Below, piece after piece: positions 36,701-44,800 of a DNA stretch of 64,000 nucleotides (positions are counted from its first letter, which is position 1; each line of letters starts with the position of its first letter). This DNA is from Butyrivibrio sp. AE3009. GTDB lineage: Bacteria > Bacillota > Clostridia > Lachnospirales > Lachnospiraceae. The stretch is taken from NCBI RefSeq assembly GCF_000420845.1, contig NZ_ATVS01000018.1, positions 1 to 64,000 on the forward strand, read 5' to 3'. The notes beneath the pieces were generated by a model. The model was given only the letters and a program-made list of their open reading frames with translations. It did no database searches and was not told the origin of the DNA. Position numbers and translations under genes: made by a program.

Positions 36701-38486
36701 CGGAACCAGGTATTCTTACAAGGTGGCAGCAATCGTAGACGGCAAGAAGAGCTATAACTCATCAGCGCTTACGATTGAGACTACAATTGCGATAGAGAAG
36801 CTTAATGAAGAGTTTGGAGTATTTGAGCTTGTTCAGGATACTCCTCTTGAAAAGGACCAGACTGTAGAGGATCTTCTTACAGCCAAGAAGGACAGCGTTT
36901 CCGTAACAGATTCTGAAGGCAAAGAAACAAGAGTAGCAGTTACCTATGACGCTTCTTCAGTTGATCTTTCACAGGTTGGAACCTACACTGCCAAGGCTTT
37001 TGTTCGAGGCTATGCTGAGAACCCTATGGAAATAACCGTAGTTGTTATTGAGAATGTACCTACAGGCTATGCATCTTTCGATGATATCAAGGTAATACTT
37101 GGTAATGATGTTGAACTTCCAAAGACTGTACAGGCAACCTTCCTTAACGGTACCTCCAAGGCACAGACTGTAACCTGGGATGTATCAACTCTTGATCTTA
37201 CCAAGGTTGGCGAATATGAGCTTACAGGTACTGTAGACGGAACAAATGATACAGTTAAGATCACAGTAAAAGTGGTTGATGACTTCATTGCAGCAGTCAA
37301 CAAGACCTATGTAGAAGTTGATTACCTGAGAAACGATGTGATCCTTCCCGAGACAGTGCAGGCTATTTACTCAAGCGGCAAGAAGGCTGACGCCAAGGTA
37401 ACCTGGGATACATCATCCCTTGACGTAACAAGCCTTGGAAAGACCTTCACACTTACCGGAACGGTAGAGGATTACGATGATGTAGCAGAGATCGATGTTA
37501 CTGTAAGATATCCTGCAGTTCAGAAGTTTGACTTTGGTATTGATCCAAACAGAGGAGCTGAAGGCTGGACAACCATCACAGTTAATCCTAAGAACGGTAC
37601 CAAGACCCTGGCTGAATTTGGAAGTGATTACACCAAAGCTAAGGGCTACGGCTTCGAGAATGGCACATCTCTGATGCAGGGACGTACTGAGGGCTTTGAG
37701 TACGATGGAATCCTTCCTGTTAATGTTTATACCGACTTTGCACTGCCTGCAGGCGAGACTTTCCTTTATGATGTTGCAAACGGCAAGTATCAGCTTGATT
37801 TTATCAGTAATTCCGTATATAAGAGCTCAATTTCCGGAACTGCTGAAGGTGTCAACTTCAAGGCTGATAATGCAGCCGGAACCTATTCTATCGTAACCAT
37901 TGAGGTAGAGGTTGAAGATAACCAGCTTAATGTGGAATTCGGAGGCGGTACACCAAGAGTAGGCGGTTTCGTTGTTCGTAAGATCATCGATGATGCATCC
38001 TATTATGGCGGCGAAGAAGAGGAAGAGGAAGATAATGTTGCTCCTGCCGGAGAGTTTAAGGTTAAGTGGGGATCAACCTATTACATCCTTGAAAACGGCA
38101 ACAAGCTTACCGGCAAATGGGTTATTGATGGTAAAACCTATTACTTTACCAAGAATGGAACAATGACAAGACTTAGTCAGGTTACCATTGATGACAAGAC
38201 CTATTTCTTCAATGCTGAGGGACATATGGTAACAGGCTTCTATACCAGATGGGGCAATACAAGTTACTATGACAAGCACGGAGTATTGATCAAATCCGCA
38301 GTATTTGAGGTAGATGACTTTAAGTATTATGCTAATGCAAAGGGACATATAGTAAGAAGCACCTTTGTTGATCTGGAAGACGGCAGGCATTACTTCGACA
38401 GTGAAAGCCACATGGTAATCGGCAGAACAATAACCAAATGGATGAAGAAGTATACATTCGATGAAAACGGTGTATTGGTAGATTAA
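30774..38486 (+). CDS. Giant secreted rhamnogalacturonan acetylesterase-lyase with cell-wall binding repeats
   Basis: At 2570 residues, a modular pectin (RG-I) degrading enzyme. A signal-like start ends in TAFAAEDE and a Glu-rich linker follows. Order: carbohydrate-binding-like module (about 100-300); SGNH esterase of CE12 type (about 300-560; FVASDSTVQT, IGGRSSKSF, VQWGHND, DDSTHL); fibronectin III and a second binding module (to about 820); two more fibronectin III; PL11-type rhamnogalacturonan lyase (about 1040-1710; VGDLDGDGELELIVKWYPSN, VWDFDADGIAEIAVKTADG, LGDWREEIIARD); fibronectin III split by a binding module (about 1715-2000); bacterial Ig-like repeats (about 2015-2245); a last binding module (about 2248-2405); five or so cell-wall-binding repeats (KWVIDGKTYYFTKNG type, 2428-2570). 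Both active centres look intact. Acts outside the cell, bound to the wall. Confidence 0.9.
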   Translation: MHKGFNGRVSKGKGMACFLAITMAASNLSAIANGVTAFAAEDETLLEISEEDSQESAEELILEEEPEEEADFEEEIQLQEDEPDTVMTSSKVLASGGGLIADQGDEGYANYMEDQVIADIKFGEGQNASSRDVYSKDKGYGFSDVDYSTEAKGWSGNVYYPRVPAVTAGATNVKDYDSYVAVDSKIWTETESSGYGVYTYETTSTFDVDLYNADYLVEVTLTNPTGSAYTAALEAEDISKKWDINVAAGDSVTESFEANLVDGQLNLKFLGASNATKMSDAKTTTVYVSEVKITRLATEARGDKPTVFVASDSTVQTYDEYYYPQTGWGQVLSSYFGDFVEERECDACGYSQSQTYETESVIVENRSIGGRSSKSFIDEGKFDDILEDIKPGDYLLVQWGHNDSTYSRPNRYVSSEDFAKWIMMYVDGAYERGATPVLVTPVARYSYTTDSNGNLVSFASNFESYRQVMLSLAKEYNIPYVDLTQRSIDVCNSFGIEGSKMLFLKLAAGEVTSGAYAGGVDDSTHLQYYGALKFAGCVAEGILDYADGKVSGSDDQLDDLAAKVTFKSATEAPAKPEGLATTSVGATSISLAWEAAQGAELYYIYRAKLAEGQTAADVNFEGAEKYSVSGKTSYVDSKCAGGATYVYAVAGFNSYGVGELSDKIEVGTKNAGYRFDFNYNNSATMEGWTGVNQNEMYDAAKGYGWIKAPGNGRDRKGNGNSDSSAMADDFNIGAGEFAVDLPNGTYEITVYAADLLSGTSTIKPAYSAEGISIGSIACKQSLGSCTGVAKVTDGQLNITVEGTNQYINGLTITSLLESPGNLAITELSFDKGTATFLLSFTKVKEAVSYNVYQKGETDSEFVLVKSYTAQELMDNELDCRAMTATLGETYSYYMTCVVADGTESAPSNTIVQAMMDPSAKAPSAPVKVVCTDPAEGETELKNSISLTWEANATSENILKYIIYRSNKPESDKGFKEFTKVGESTTTTFTDESEGLSTNIHYYYKVAAMNAGGVSEMSETCITPIAGTLTAGGLESYASRALVAINLAGNAGAETKVTATDKDGNELTKGVYLSWRAFPKDFDGKTLTTSFDVYRNGALLVSGLKVTNLVDEAGTANDTYKVVGSNDDNMALTAVDTAVWAQQYIELGLNRPDDETMPDGSTCSYTANDMSVGDLDGDGELELIVKWYPSNAQDNSKGGYTGKTFLDGYDVNFATGEVSQLWRIDLGVNIRSGAHYTQFQVWDFDADGIAEIAVKTADGTTTYTGKNGELVETGYVGACNSDALPTDVISPVNDYRNSGGYVLDGPEYFSMFKGNTGELIDTVDYIPARGSVAAWGDGYGNRVDRFLSATAYLNGTTPFAVFARGYYTRTTLTAYYLTKTTDDEGNETEQIGVYWKFDTNDLPNGPSLEAQGNHGLSINDVDGDGKDEIIYGSLTINDDGTVMYSTGLGHGDAMHVSDWIPSHQGLEVMDVHEHDNAAYHVEIHDAETGEVITGYYTGKDTGRGMASDIDPRAEGAEYWSIANPNYTGSDEPAWNSRNGSVFGSLSGLVGKTDKTNDAMVELSSGATPAVNFSIYWDGDLLAETQDHTFNQAAYVPLTTTIEKWDYESQKSIMLFESSEVHTSNGTKGNLGLVADILGDWREEIIARDAADSSKVRVYATTIQTDYVVPCLLTDLAYREGVAWQNVGYNQPAHTSYLISEGLLTSQLTEGKVDQSSAEIVFTAANDGSRYGHDIEGYEILRADVTVDENGNQTVSDYETVATLTIDELKAASGAENGETKKIITGYTDGAAIKKYDMGYKSGNAAGFVRVLADDYNSASGYGWAEGTGSAVNWNRVGVGIEDAGETQTDVEKACCDLVRADNELKFLVDVPAGSYRVDVYAGAAYSNNAYDNATVAVNGQDLGIVSQSAKVADIEKTAYVTFEEASQIEIVSSNAGALAILNAVVISEATPVYQEITEGDETDTTEVYSFTDKNLMGGTRYSYKVAAIVDGKKSYNSSALTIETTIAIEKLNEEFGVFELVQDTPLEKDQTVEDLLTAKKDSVSVTDSEGKETRVAVTYDASSVDLSQVGTYTAKAFVRGYAENPMEITVVVIENVPTGYASFDDIKVILGNDVELPKTVQATFLNGTSKAQTVTWDVSTLDLTKVGEYELTGTVDGTNDTVKITVKVVDDFIAAVNKTYVEVDYLRNDVILPETVQAIYSSGKKADAKVTWDTSSLDVTSLGKTFTLTGTVEDYDDVAEIDVTVRYPAVQKFDFGIDPNRGAEGWTTITVNPKNGTKTLAEFGSDYTKAKGYGFENGTSLMQGRTEGFEYDGILPVNVYTDFALPAGETFLYDVANGKYQLDFISNSVYKSSISGTAEGVNFKADNAAGTYSIVTIEVEVEDNQLNVEFGGGTPRVGGFVVRKIIDDASYYGGEEEEEEDNVAPAGEFKVKWGSTYYILENGNKLTGKWVIDGKTYYFTKNGTMTRLSQVTIDDKTYFFNAEGHMVTGFYTRWGNTSYYDKHGVLIKSAVFEVDDFKYYANAKGHIVRSTFVDLEDGRHYFDSESHMVIGRTITKWMKKYTFDENGVLVD

Positions 38487-38519
38487 TTATCGAATTAATG
38501 AAAATTTCATAATTAAAAG

Positions 38520-38550
38520 AGCCTTCGACATATAAGTCGGAGGCTTTTTT
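38520..38550 (+). terminator. Terminator of the giant enzyme gene
   Basis: A ten-pair stem (38520-38529 with 38536-38545, one G-U pair) with loop ATATAA is followed by a T run. Confidence 0.88.
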
Positions 38551-38649
38551 ATATATAATATTAATGCGGTTCGCAATATAGATAATTTTACATTTGTATA
38601 ACGTGAATACGATGATCGAGACAATTATGTTAAGGAGGTTGCCTACGAT

Positions 38650-40371
38650 ATGGAAGGTAGAGTTAGAAAAGGTAAACTGGTACAGAAACTCATTTTTGCA
38701 GCAGTTGCGGCTATTATTGTGGTAGCAATCGCCTTAACTGTCATTAGCGGTATTGAGATAGACAAAACCTATACCAATATGGTTAATGAGGAACTTAAGG
38801 TTGCTGTTACACAGTTGAACAGTGAAATGAGCAATGTGTGGGACGGCGACTGGTCCTATGTGGATGGCATTGTCTACAAAGGCGAAGAAAATGTAATGGA
38901 GGAATACGAGACCATTCTTGATAAGCTTAAAGCTCAGACCGGTGTGGAATATTCTGTTTTCTATGGAAAAGAAAGAGTTATTACAACCATGAAGGACAGC
39001 TCGGGAAAGAAAGCTGTAGGATACAACATTTCTGATAAAGTATACAGCGCGGTTGTTCAGAATAAGGGTAATTATTCAGCCAAGACTGTTCCTGCAGGCG
39101 CTGCAGAGAGCTATTACTGCTACTATGAGCCTCTTTGCAATGATGACGGCACCTGCATCGGAATGGTATTTGCAGGTAGGGAGAGCAATTCTGTAGAATC
39201 AGCTGTTAAGATGATCATCCTTAATATGTCTCTTTTCTCCCTTATAGTTACAGTTGTTGTATCAATCACCGGAATTGTTATTGCAAATAAGTCATCCGGA
39301 AAGATGAGAGCCATTGCAGATGAGCTCGGAAGCCTTTCAAGAGGTGAACTTAAGCTTAATATCGACCAGAGCTCAATAGACAGAAACGATGAAATCGGAC
39401 TTCTTGCCGATGGTGCCAAGACACTCAGTGAGAAGCTTGGCGAAGTAATTAAGACTACCATGGATATGTCCCGGGAACTCAAGGATTCCGGAGCAGAACT
39501 GTCCAGCTCCGCGAATCAGGCATCTCATGCATCCATGCAGGTCAGCGAAGCTGTGGATGAAATATCCAAGGGCGCTGTGAACCAGGCTGAAAGCGTAGAA
39601 GACGCCGCAGGCAATACTCAGCATATTGGCAAAGATATTGAAGTGGTTGCTGAGAATGTTGAGCAGCTCAACAGTTATACCAATCAGATGAAAGAATCCT
39701 GCGAGGCTGCCATGGAAGCCCTTGGCAAGCTCATAGAGCAAAGCGGAGAGGTTCAGGCATCCGTTAAAGATATCGGACAGACCATTGATTCCACCAATGA
39801 ATCTGCAAGAGAGATCTCCAAGTTCTCAGAGGCTATCACAGAGATCGCATCCCAGACTAACCTGCTGTCACTTAATGCAAGTATTGAGGCTGCAAGAGCG
39901 GGAGATGCAGGTAAAGGCTTTGCGGTTGTTGCAACAGAGATTGGCCAGCTGGCTGTTCAGAGTAGTAACAGCGCCGAAGAGATCAAGAAGATTGTTGAGA
40001 AGCTGGTTGCCGATTCAGAAGCTTCCGTAGAAGTAATGCAGAGGCTCAACGCAAGCTTTGAGCAGCAGGAGCAGCAGCTTGGCGATACCAGGACTAACAT
40101 GCAGTCCATGGCTGAGAACGTTGACAATGTTTCCGAATCCACAGGCAGCATTGCTTCCCACGTAGATCAGCTCTCTATAGCTAAGGATAAGCTGGTAGAG
40201 ATTATTTCCGATCTGTCGGCTATTTCCGAAGAAAACGCAGCATCAACGGAAGAGACCAATGCATCAATGCAGGAGCTGAATGCAACCTTCGCAATCATCT
40301 CCGAATCCGCTGCAAAGCTTCAGGAACTTGCCTCCGGCATGACCGATGCAATGAGCTACTTCAAACCTTGA
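38650..40371 (+). CDS. Methyl-accepting chemotaxis protein
   Basis: This 573-residue chemoreceptor has membrane helix 1 at about residues 10-35 ([20 protein letters not shown]), an extracellular single-Cache-like domain to about 190 ([32 protein letters not shown]), helix 2 at about 193-217, a HAMP domain and a long signalling coiled coil. The hairpin tip [20 protein letters not shown], then [14 protein letters not shown], is the CheA/CheW contact. No C-terminal CheR-docking pentapeptide is seen. The ligand may be a small acid or sugar. It lies between two plant-polysaccharide enzymes, which may hint at sensing of their products (inference). AAGGAGG lies upstream. Confidence 0.94.
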   Translation: MEGRVRKGKLVQKLIFAAVAAIIVVAIALTVISGIEIDKTYTNMVNEELKVAVTQLNSEMSNVWDGDWSYVDGIVYKGEENVMEEYETILDKLKAQTGVEYSVFYGKERVITTMKDSSGKKAVGYNISDKVYSAVVQNKGNYSAKTVPAGAAESYYCYYEPLCNDDGTCIGMVFAGRESNSVESAVKMIILNMSLFSLIVTVVVSITGIVIANKSSGKMRAIADELGSLSRGELKLNIDQSSIDRNDEIGLLADGAKTLSEKLGEVIKTTMDMSRELKDSGAELSSSANQASHASMQVSEAVDEISKGAVNQAESVEDAAGNTQHIGKDIEVVAENVEQLNSYTNQMKESCEAAMEALGKLIEQSGEVQASVKDIGQTIDSTNESAREISKFSEAITEIASQTNLLSLNASIEAARAGDAGKGFAVVATEIGQLAVQSSNSAEEIKKIVEKLVADSEASVEVMQRLNASFEQQEQQLGDTRTNMQSMAENVDNVSESTGSIASHVDQLSIAKDKLVEIISDLSAISEENAASTEETNASMQELNATFAIISESAAKLQELASGMTDAMSYFKP

Positions 40372-40386
40372 TCATAGAATTTAGTG

Positions 40387-40418
40387 CCCGGGAGTCTCCA
40401 ACGATTCCCGGGTTTTTT
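40387..40418 (+). terminator. Terminator of the chemoreceptor gene
   Basis: CCCGGGA (40387-40393) pairs with TCCCGGG (40406-40412), followed by six Ts. Confidence 0.88.
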
Positions 40419-40527
40419 ATTGCCTGTAAGCAATTTTCTGATATGGATTGGCAATATGCGCAGTATGCAACCGCAGCTTAAAGAGATATGATTAATAACA
40501 AATATATCAAGGTATAAGGTATGGAGC

Positions 40528-43293
40528 ATGTATATAAATCTTGAGGGGAATTGGAAAGTCAGAATTGAAGATAAGGAATATGATGTCATGATTCCGGGGA
40601 CACTTGATGAGAATGGTGTCGGCGGTGCAGATGAGCTGCTTCTCAAGAAAGAGGGCAGGGAGTTTGTCAAGGCCGATGGGCCAATTGCGAGCAGGTTTAC
40701 CCGGAAGAATTACTATATGGGAGAAGCTGTTTATTCGAGGGTGATAGACAGTAAGGATGTAGTAGATCCTGATTGCAGAGTTTTTCTTGAGGTGGAGAGA
40801 TCACGCGGTCTTAAGCTGTTTGTGGATGGTAAAAAAGTAGAGTCAATTCGTGGGACCTTATCTACACCATATGTATTTGAAGTAACGGGACTTGTACATG
40901 AGGGTAGCAGGATTGAGCTTGTCTGTGATAACAGCTATGAAGGCATGCCGGCTGCAAATATCCTGTATTCATCGGCTGCTACCGATGAGACCCAGACTAA
41001 TTGGAACGGGCTTATCGGAAAAGTGGGATTTAAGGTTGTACCCGGTAATTTCATTGATGATCTCAGGATCTACACAAGGGGAAATAGGGCTTATGCGAAG
41101 GCGGCTATTTCAGCAGATGCCGGATTTCAGGGGAACATAGTCATCCGCAGCAAGGCATTTAGAGAAGAAGCAGCCCAAATGGCAATCTCCAATACCAACG
41201 ACTACAGCAACAACTGCATTCAAATTGAGACCGATAGTATTGAGCTGGCTTCCGATGTACTTAAGTGGGATGAATATGAGGGTAATCTCTACTGCGTTGA
41301 AGCAACTCTCTATGACCTGCAGGGCAAAGAAATCCATAGTGTATCTAAGACCTTCGGAATCAGGGACTTTGGCTATGATAATACCGGAAGGCTGACGATA
41401 AATGGAAGACGATTCTTTTTAAGAGGCGAAGCTAACTGCGCAGAATTTCCTGAGGAGGGCCACTGGCCAATGGATAAGGACAGATGGCTGTACATCATGG
41501 AGAAGTACAAATCCTATGGGATTAACTGCGTGAGATTTCACTCCCATTGTCCTCCTGAGGCTGCCTTTGAAGCGGCTGACAAACTTGGGATAATGGTGCA
41601 GCCGGAGCTGTCACACTGGAATCCTGTGGACGCATTTATACCGGAGAACAGTTACGAATATTACAAAAAAGAACTGGTGGAGATTATAACAAGTTATGCG
41701 AACCACCCTTCTTTTGTGATGCTGACTCTCGGGAATGAACTGCATTCATCAGAAGCCGGAATATCTAAGATGGAGGAGCTTCTTGATATTGCAAAAAGTA
41801 TCGATGATACAAGGCTCTATGCCTGGGGATCCAACAATTTCTACGGAGATAGGGGAGCCAATGGAAAGAGCGATTTCTATACCGCAAGTGACTATCGTAA
41901 GACGATGCTGAGAGCAACTTCTGCCGGAATGAAGGGGCATCTTAATGAGGACTATCCAAGCGCCTGTCATAACTTCAATGAAGTCTGTAATGAGATCAGA
42001 AAAGAATACTGCAAGCCAATTTTTGGCTTTGAAGTGGGGCAATATGAGATACTTCCCGATTTTGACGAAATACAGGAATTCAGGGGAGTATCTGATCCGG
42101 TGAATTACAAAATGATCAGGGACAGGGCAGAGCAAAAAGGCGCACTGAAAGACTGGAAGAAGTATGTTGAAGCCACCGGTGAGACTGCGCTTATGTGCTA
42201 CGGGGAGGAGGTGGAAGCGGTTCTTCGCACTCCTGAAATGTCCGGATTGTCTCTTCTTGGAATCCAGGATTTCCCGGGACAGGGAACCGCACTTGTTGGT
42301 ATGATGAACTCTCATATGGAGCCCAAGCCCTATAAGTTTGCAGCGCCGGAGAGATTCAGGGATTTTTTTGCACCTGTCCGTGTACTGGCATGTCTTCCGA
42401 AATATACCTACACCTTCAGCGAGCTTCTTTCCTGTGACATTACAATTGCCAACTATGGTAAAAGAGATATCGGTGGAAAGATTGAGGTTGAAATCTCGGA
42501 GGAAAACACAGGTATAGGTCTGATGCATCAGACGCAGAGAACGCAGCATTTTCCCAAAGGAGAATTAACCACCGCAGGGAAATTAGGAATCAGATTCTCA
42601 CTCCTTAAGTCCGGACTTGGAAGAATATGTATACCCGAAGACGTGGGAGTATGTCTTGTAATAAGAATATCTCTTTTGCCGGAAGAAAGCCGGGGGATTG
42701 AAAATGAGCCCATTACAAGTACGTACAAGATCTGGGCTTTTCCTGACATAACTCCTGCGAAGCCGGATTCAGTATATGAAACAGCATCTTTTGATGATAC
42801 AGCCCTGAAGGTTCTTGAAGAAGGCGGCACAGTTTTCCTGTCGCCTGCTTCAGATAAGGAGTCGCTTCCCCATTCTATCAAGGCACAGTTTTCTACGGAT
42901 TTCTGGTCTGTTGGAACCTTTGATTTTCAGGAGGGCGGAATGGGACAGTATATTGATGACTCCCATCCACTTTTCAAAAGATTCCCCACAGGAAACCATA
43001 ACGAGTGGCAGTGGTGGCCTATGGCAGGTAGAAGAGCAGTGTTTGTTCCTGATAAGATCAAGCCCATAATCAAGGAGCTGGACAGCTATTCATATCTAAG
43101 AAATATGGCGAAATTATTTGAATGCAGATGTCTGAAGGGAAGGGTTATGTTTTCCTCAATGGGACTTTCGGATCTGCTCGAATATCCTGAGGCAAAGGCG
43201 CTTCTTTACGCGATTTATGCCTATTTGGACTCAGATGATTTTGCCCCGACACAGGAACTTACACCGGGAGAGATAAAGGCTTTGTTTGATTGA
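40528..43293 (+). CDS. Glycoside hydrolase family 2 enzyme
   Basis: The 921-residue protein has no signal peptide, so it acts on imported oligosaccharides. It has an N-terminal jelly-roll sugar-binding domain (INLEGNWKVRIEDKEYDV), an Ig-like domain, then a TIM barrel (GRRFFLRGEANCAEFPEEGH, NCVRFHSHCPPEAAFEAADK). The acid/base Glu is in LTLGNELHSSE near residue 403, and the nucleophile is probably the Glu in FGFEVGQYE near residue 500. A long C-terminal extension follows. Exact sugar is unclear: the set includes beta-galactosidases, beta-glucuronidases and pectin side-chain enzymes. A role after the rhamnogalacturonan enzyme upstream is plausible but unproven. The stop codon lies within the rex promoter. 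Confidence 0.85.
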   Translation: MYINLEGNWKVRIEDKEYDVMIPGTLDENGVGGADELLLKKEGREFVKADGPIASRFTRKNYYMGEAVYSRVIDSKDVVDPDCRVFLEVERSRGLKLFVDGKKVESIRGTLSTPYVFEVTGLVHEGSRIELVCDNSYEGMPAANILYSSAATDETQTNWNGLIGKVGFKVVPGNFIDDLRIYTRGNRAYAKAAISADAGFQGNIVIRSKAFREEAAQMAISNTNDYSNNCIQIETDSIELASDVLKWDEYEGNLYCVEATLYDLQGKEIHSVSKTFGIRDFGYDNTGRLTINGRRFFLRGEANCAEFPEEGHWPMDKDRWLYIMEKYKSYGINCVRFHSHCPPEAAFEAADKLGIMVQPELSHWNPVDAFIPENSYEYYKKELVEIITSYANHPSFVMLTLGNELHSSEAGISKMEELLDIAKSIDDTRLYAWGSNNFYGDRGANGKSDFYTASDYRKTMLRATSAGMKGHLNEDYPSACHNFNEVCNEIRKEYCKPIFGFEVGQYEILPDFDEIQEFRGVSDPVNYKMIRDRAEQKGALKDWKKYVEATGETALMCYGEEVEAVLRTPEMSGLSLLGIQDFPGQGTALVGMMNSHMEPKPYKFAAPERFRDFFAPVRVLACLPKYTYTFSELLSCDITIANYGKRDIGGKIEVEISEENTGIGLMHQTQRTQHFPKGELTTAGKLGIRFSLLKSGLGRICIPEDVGVCLVIRISLLPEESRGIENEPITSTYKIWAFPDITPAKPDSVYETASFDDTALKVLEEGGTVFLSPASDKESLPHSIKAQFSTDFWSVGTFDFQEGGMGQYIDDSHPLFKRFPTGNHNEWQWWPMAGRRAVFVPDKIKPIIKELDSYSYLRNMAKLFECRCLKGRVMFSSMGLSDLLEYPEAKALLYAIYAYLDSDDFAPTQELTPGEIKALFD

Positions 43294-43318
43294 CATTTAT
43301 TTAACGGACGGCTATAAT
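43290..43318 (+). promoter_or_regulatory. Consensus sigma-70 promoter of rex
   Basis: TTGACA (43290-43295), 17 bases, TATAAT (43313-43318): a perfect match to the consensus for vegetative promoters. The -35 box overlaps the stop codon of the GH2 gene. The predicted start is near 43325, giving a leader of about 64 bases before rex. Confidence 0.88.
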
Positions 43319-43325
43319 TGTATCG

Positions 43326-43340
43326 TTGATTAATTAACAA
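43326..43340 (+). promoter_or_regulatory. Candidate Rex operator
   Basis: TTGATTAATTAACAA sits at the transcription start. Its right half is a perfect TTAACAA, the clostridial Rex half-site; the left half TTGATTAA deviates by one base and the spacing is shorter than the usual 18-bp site. Rex often represses its own gene when NADH is low. This is an inference from position and partial match. Confidence 0.45.
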
Positions 43341-43388
43341 TTAAGTCTTTGATATTAGTCAAAAAATGTAATTGAATAGGGAGTTATC

Positions 43389-44042
43389 ATGTCAGAGAAG
43401 GAAATTTCACAGGCGGTCATCAGTCGTCTGCCGCGCTATTTCAGATATCTAGGAGATCTCAAAGAGAGGGGTATTGAGAGAATTTCCTCCCAGGAATTAA
43501 GTGATATTATGAAGGTCACTGCTTCACAGATAAGGCAGGACTTCAACAATTTTGGAGGCTTTGGCCAGCAGGGATACGGCTATAATGTAGGCTATCTCTA
43601 CGAGGAGATCAGTAAGATCCTCGGCATTGACAAGCAGCACAGTCTTGTTATCATAGGCGCCGGCCATCTTGGCAAGGCACTTGCAGGATATACCAATTTT
43701 ACAAGAAGGGGATTTGTTTTTAAGGGGGCTTTTGATTGCAATCCCGATCTCTACGGCACAATGATCAGGAACGTGGAGGTACGCCCCATCGAGGAGATGG
43801 AGGATTTTGTCAAAGAGAACAAGATCGAGATCGCAGTACTGACCATCCCCAAGGAACAGGCAGTGCCCATGGCTCAGAAGCTTGCAGCCTGCGGAATCAA
43901 GGCTATATGGAACTTCGCCCATGTGGATCTGGAAGTTCCTAACAATATTCAGGTAGAAAATGTACATTTATCTGACAGTTTAATGAAATTATCGTATAAT
44001 ATAAATAGGTACGAGAAAACATTGAACCCATCCAAGGATTAA
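43389..44042 (+). CDS. rex: Redox-sensing transcriptional repressor Rex
   Basis: The 217-residue repressor binds DNA when NAD+ dominates and lets go when NADH rises. The N-terminal winged helix (AVISRLPRYFRYLGDLKERG, then VTASQIRQDFNNFGGFGQQG) and the Rossmann domain (SLVIIGAGHLGKALAGY near residue 88) are both complete, with the domain-swapped C-terminal helix at the end. It is transcribed from a consensus promoter with a possible self-operator. The next gene starts 33 bases on, with an NAD(P)HX repair gene after it, which suits a redox-themed operon. Confidence 0.97.
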   Translation: MSEKEISQAVISRLPRYFRYLGDLKERGIERISSQELSDIMKVTASQIRQDFNNFGGFGQQGYGYNVGYLYEEISKILGIDKQHSLVIIGAGHLGKALAGYTNFTRRGFVFKGAFDCNPDLYGTMIRNVEVRPIEEMEDFVKENKIEIAVLTIPKEQAVPMAQKLAACGIKAIWNFAHVDLEVPNNIQVENVHLSDSLMKLSYNINRYEKTLNPSKD

Positions 44043-44075
44043 CAGTCCGAGGGAGGATACCGGAAAGAGACACCG

Positions 44076-44738
44076 ATGGCAAAGAATGACGAAGTGTACA
44101 TGTCTGCGCTGGAGGGAAAGAGTATTCCCATCCTTACACTGGATAATAAATGGCACCAGCTGTTTACGCAGACGGAGATGACGCCTGAGATAGAGGCTCT
44201 GGCGGATCAACTGAATGCACTGGTTGAACGTGATGGCAAGATCAGAACCGAGACCAAGGACATCAAGAAGCTCAAAAAGAAGCTCCTTGGCGAAATTGTC
44301 CCCTTGAGAGATCAGGCCACCAAGTCCGGTGACTCACCCCAGATTGAGAAGGAGATTCAGGACAGAACCCGTCTTATCAATGAATGTAACGAGAGGCTCG
44401 ACAGTCATACAGATGAGCTTCTGAGTCTTTCCAAAGAAATCTATGATATAGATTACAAGCTTATGATAGAAACCATGAAGGTGTGCTACGAGAGACTTCA
44501 TGACAATACCGATTATATCAAGGCTATGGATGAATGGATCTCCAAGGTAAGAGTGGAACTTAAGAAAAATGTCATAAGGCTTCAGGAATCGGAGATGGAG
44601 AATTACAATCTTTATTCCTATATGCATCAGATCTTCGGACCGGAGGTTATCGAGATTTTTGACATGAAGTATGACCCGGACAGAAGACACCCAGTAAGGC
44701 GCCCTCTTGCCGGCAATGAAAATGAATATGTAGAATAA
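44076..44738 (+). CDS. Coiled-coil cytosolic protein of unknown function
   Basis: The 220-residue protein is highly charged and helical, with no signal peptide or membrane segment. Heptad-like stretches run from about residue 38 to 185 (ALADQLNALVERDGKIRTE, IKKLKKKLLGEIVPLRDQA). It ends in a Pro/Arg-rich tail (DRRHPVRRPLAGNENEYVE). I recall similar short coiled-coil proteins next to rex or NAD(P)HX repair genes in related bacteria, but I know of no function. It lies 33 bases after rex with a GAGGGAGGA-type ribosome site. A hairpin without a T run (44744-44763) separates it from the next gene. Confidence 0.7.
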   Translation: MAKNDEVYMSALEGKSIPILTLDNKWHQLFTQTEMTPEIEALADQLNALVERDGKIRTETKDIKKLKKKLLGEIVPLRDQATKSGDSPQIEKEIQDRTRLINECNERLDSHTDELLSLSKEIYDIDYKLMIETMKVCYERLHDNTDYIKAMDEWISKVRVELKKNVIRLQESEMENYNLYSYMHQIFGPEVIEIFDMKYDPDRRHPVRRPLAGNENEYVE

Positions 44739-44743
44739 TACAG

Positions 44744-44763
44744 GGCTGCCGTTCTTGGCAGCC
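44744..44763 (+). other. Intercistronic hairpin, weak terminator or processing site
   Basis: GGCTGCC (44744-44750) pairs with GGCAGCC (44757-44763) across GTTCTT. The following bases TTAATGTTT are a poor U tract, so read-through into the NAD(P)HX repair gene is likely. Confidence 0.45.
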
Positions 44764-44800
44764 TTAATGTTTATGGCCATTTCCCAAAAGGAGGATGACA

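Noticed and set aside
38058-38480. Tandem repeats at the end of the giant gene as a DNA repeat array
   Set aside because: They are protein-level wall-binding repeats with diverged DNA, so they are described within the gene.
44744-44763. A full terminator separating the coiled-coil gene from the NAD(P)HX repair gene
   Set aside because: The stem is good but the following TTAATGTTT is a poor U tract, so it is listed as a weak hairpin only.
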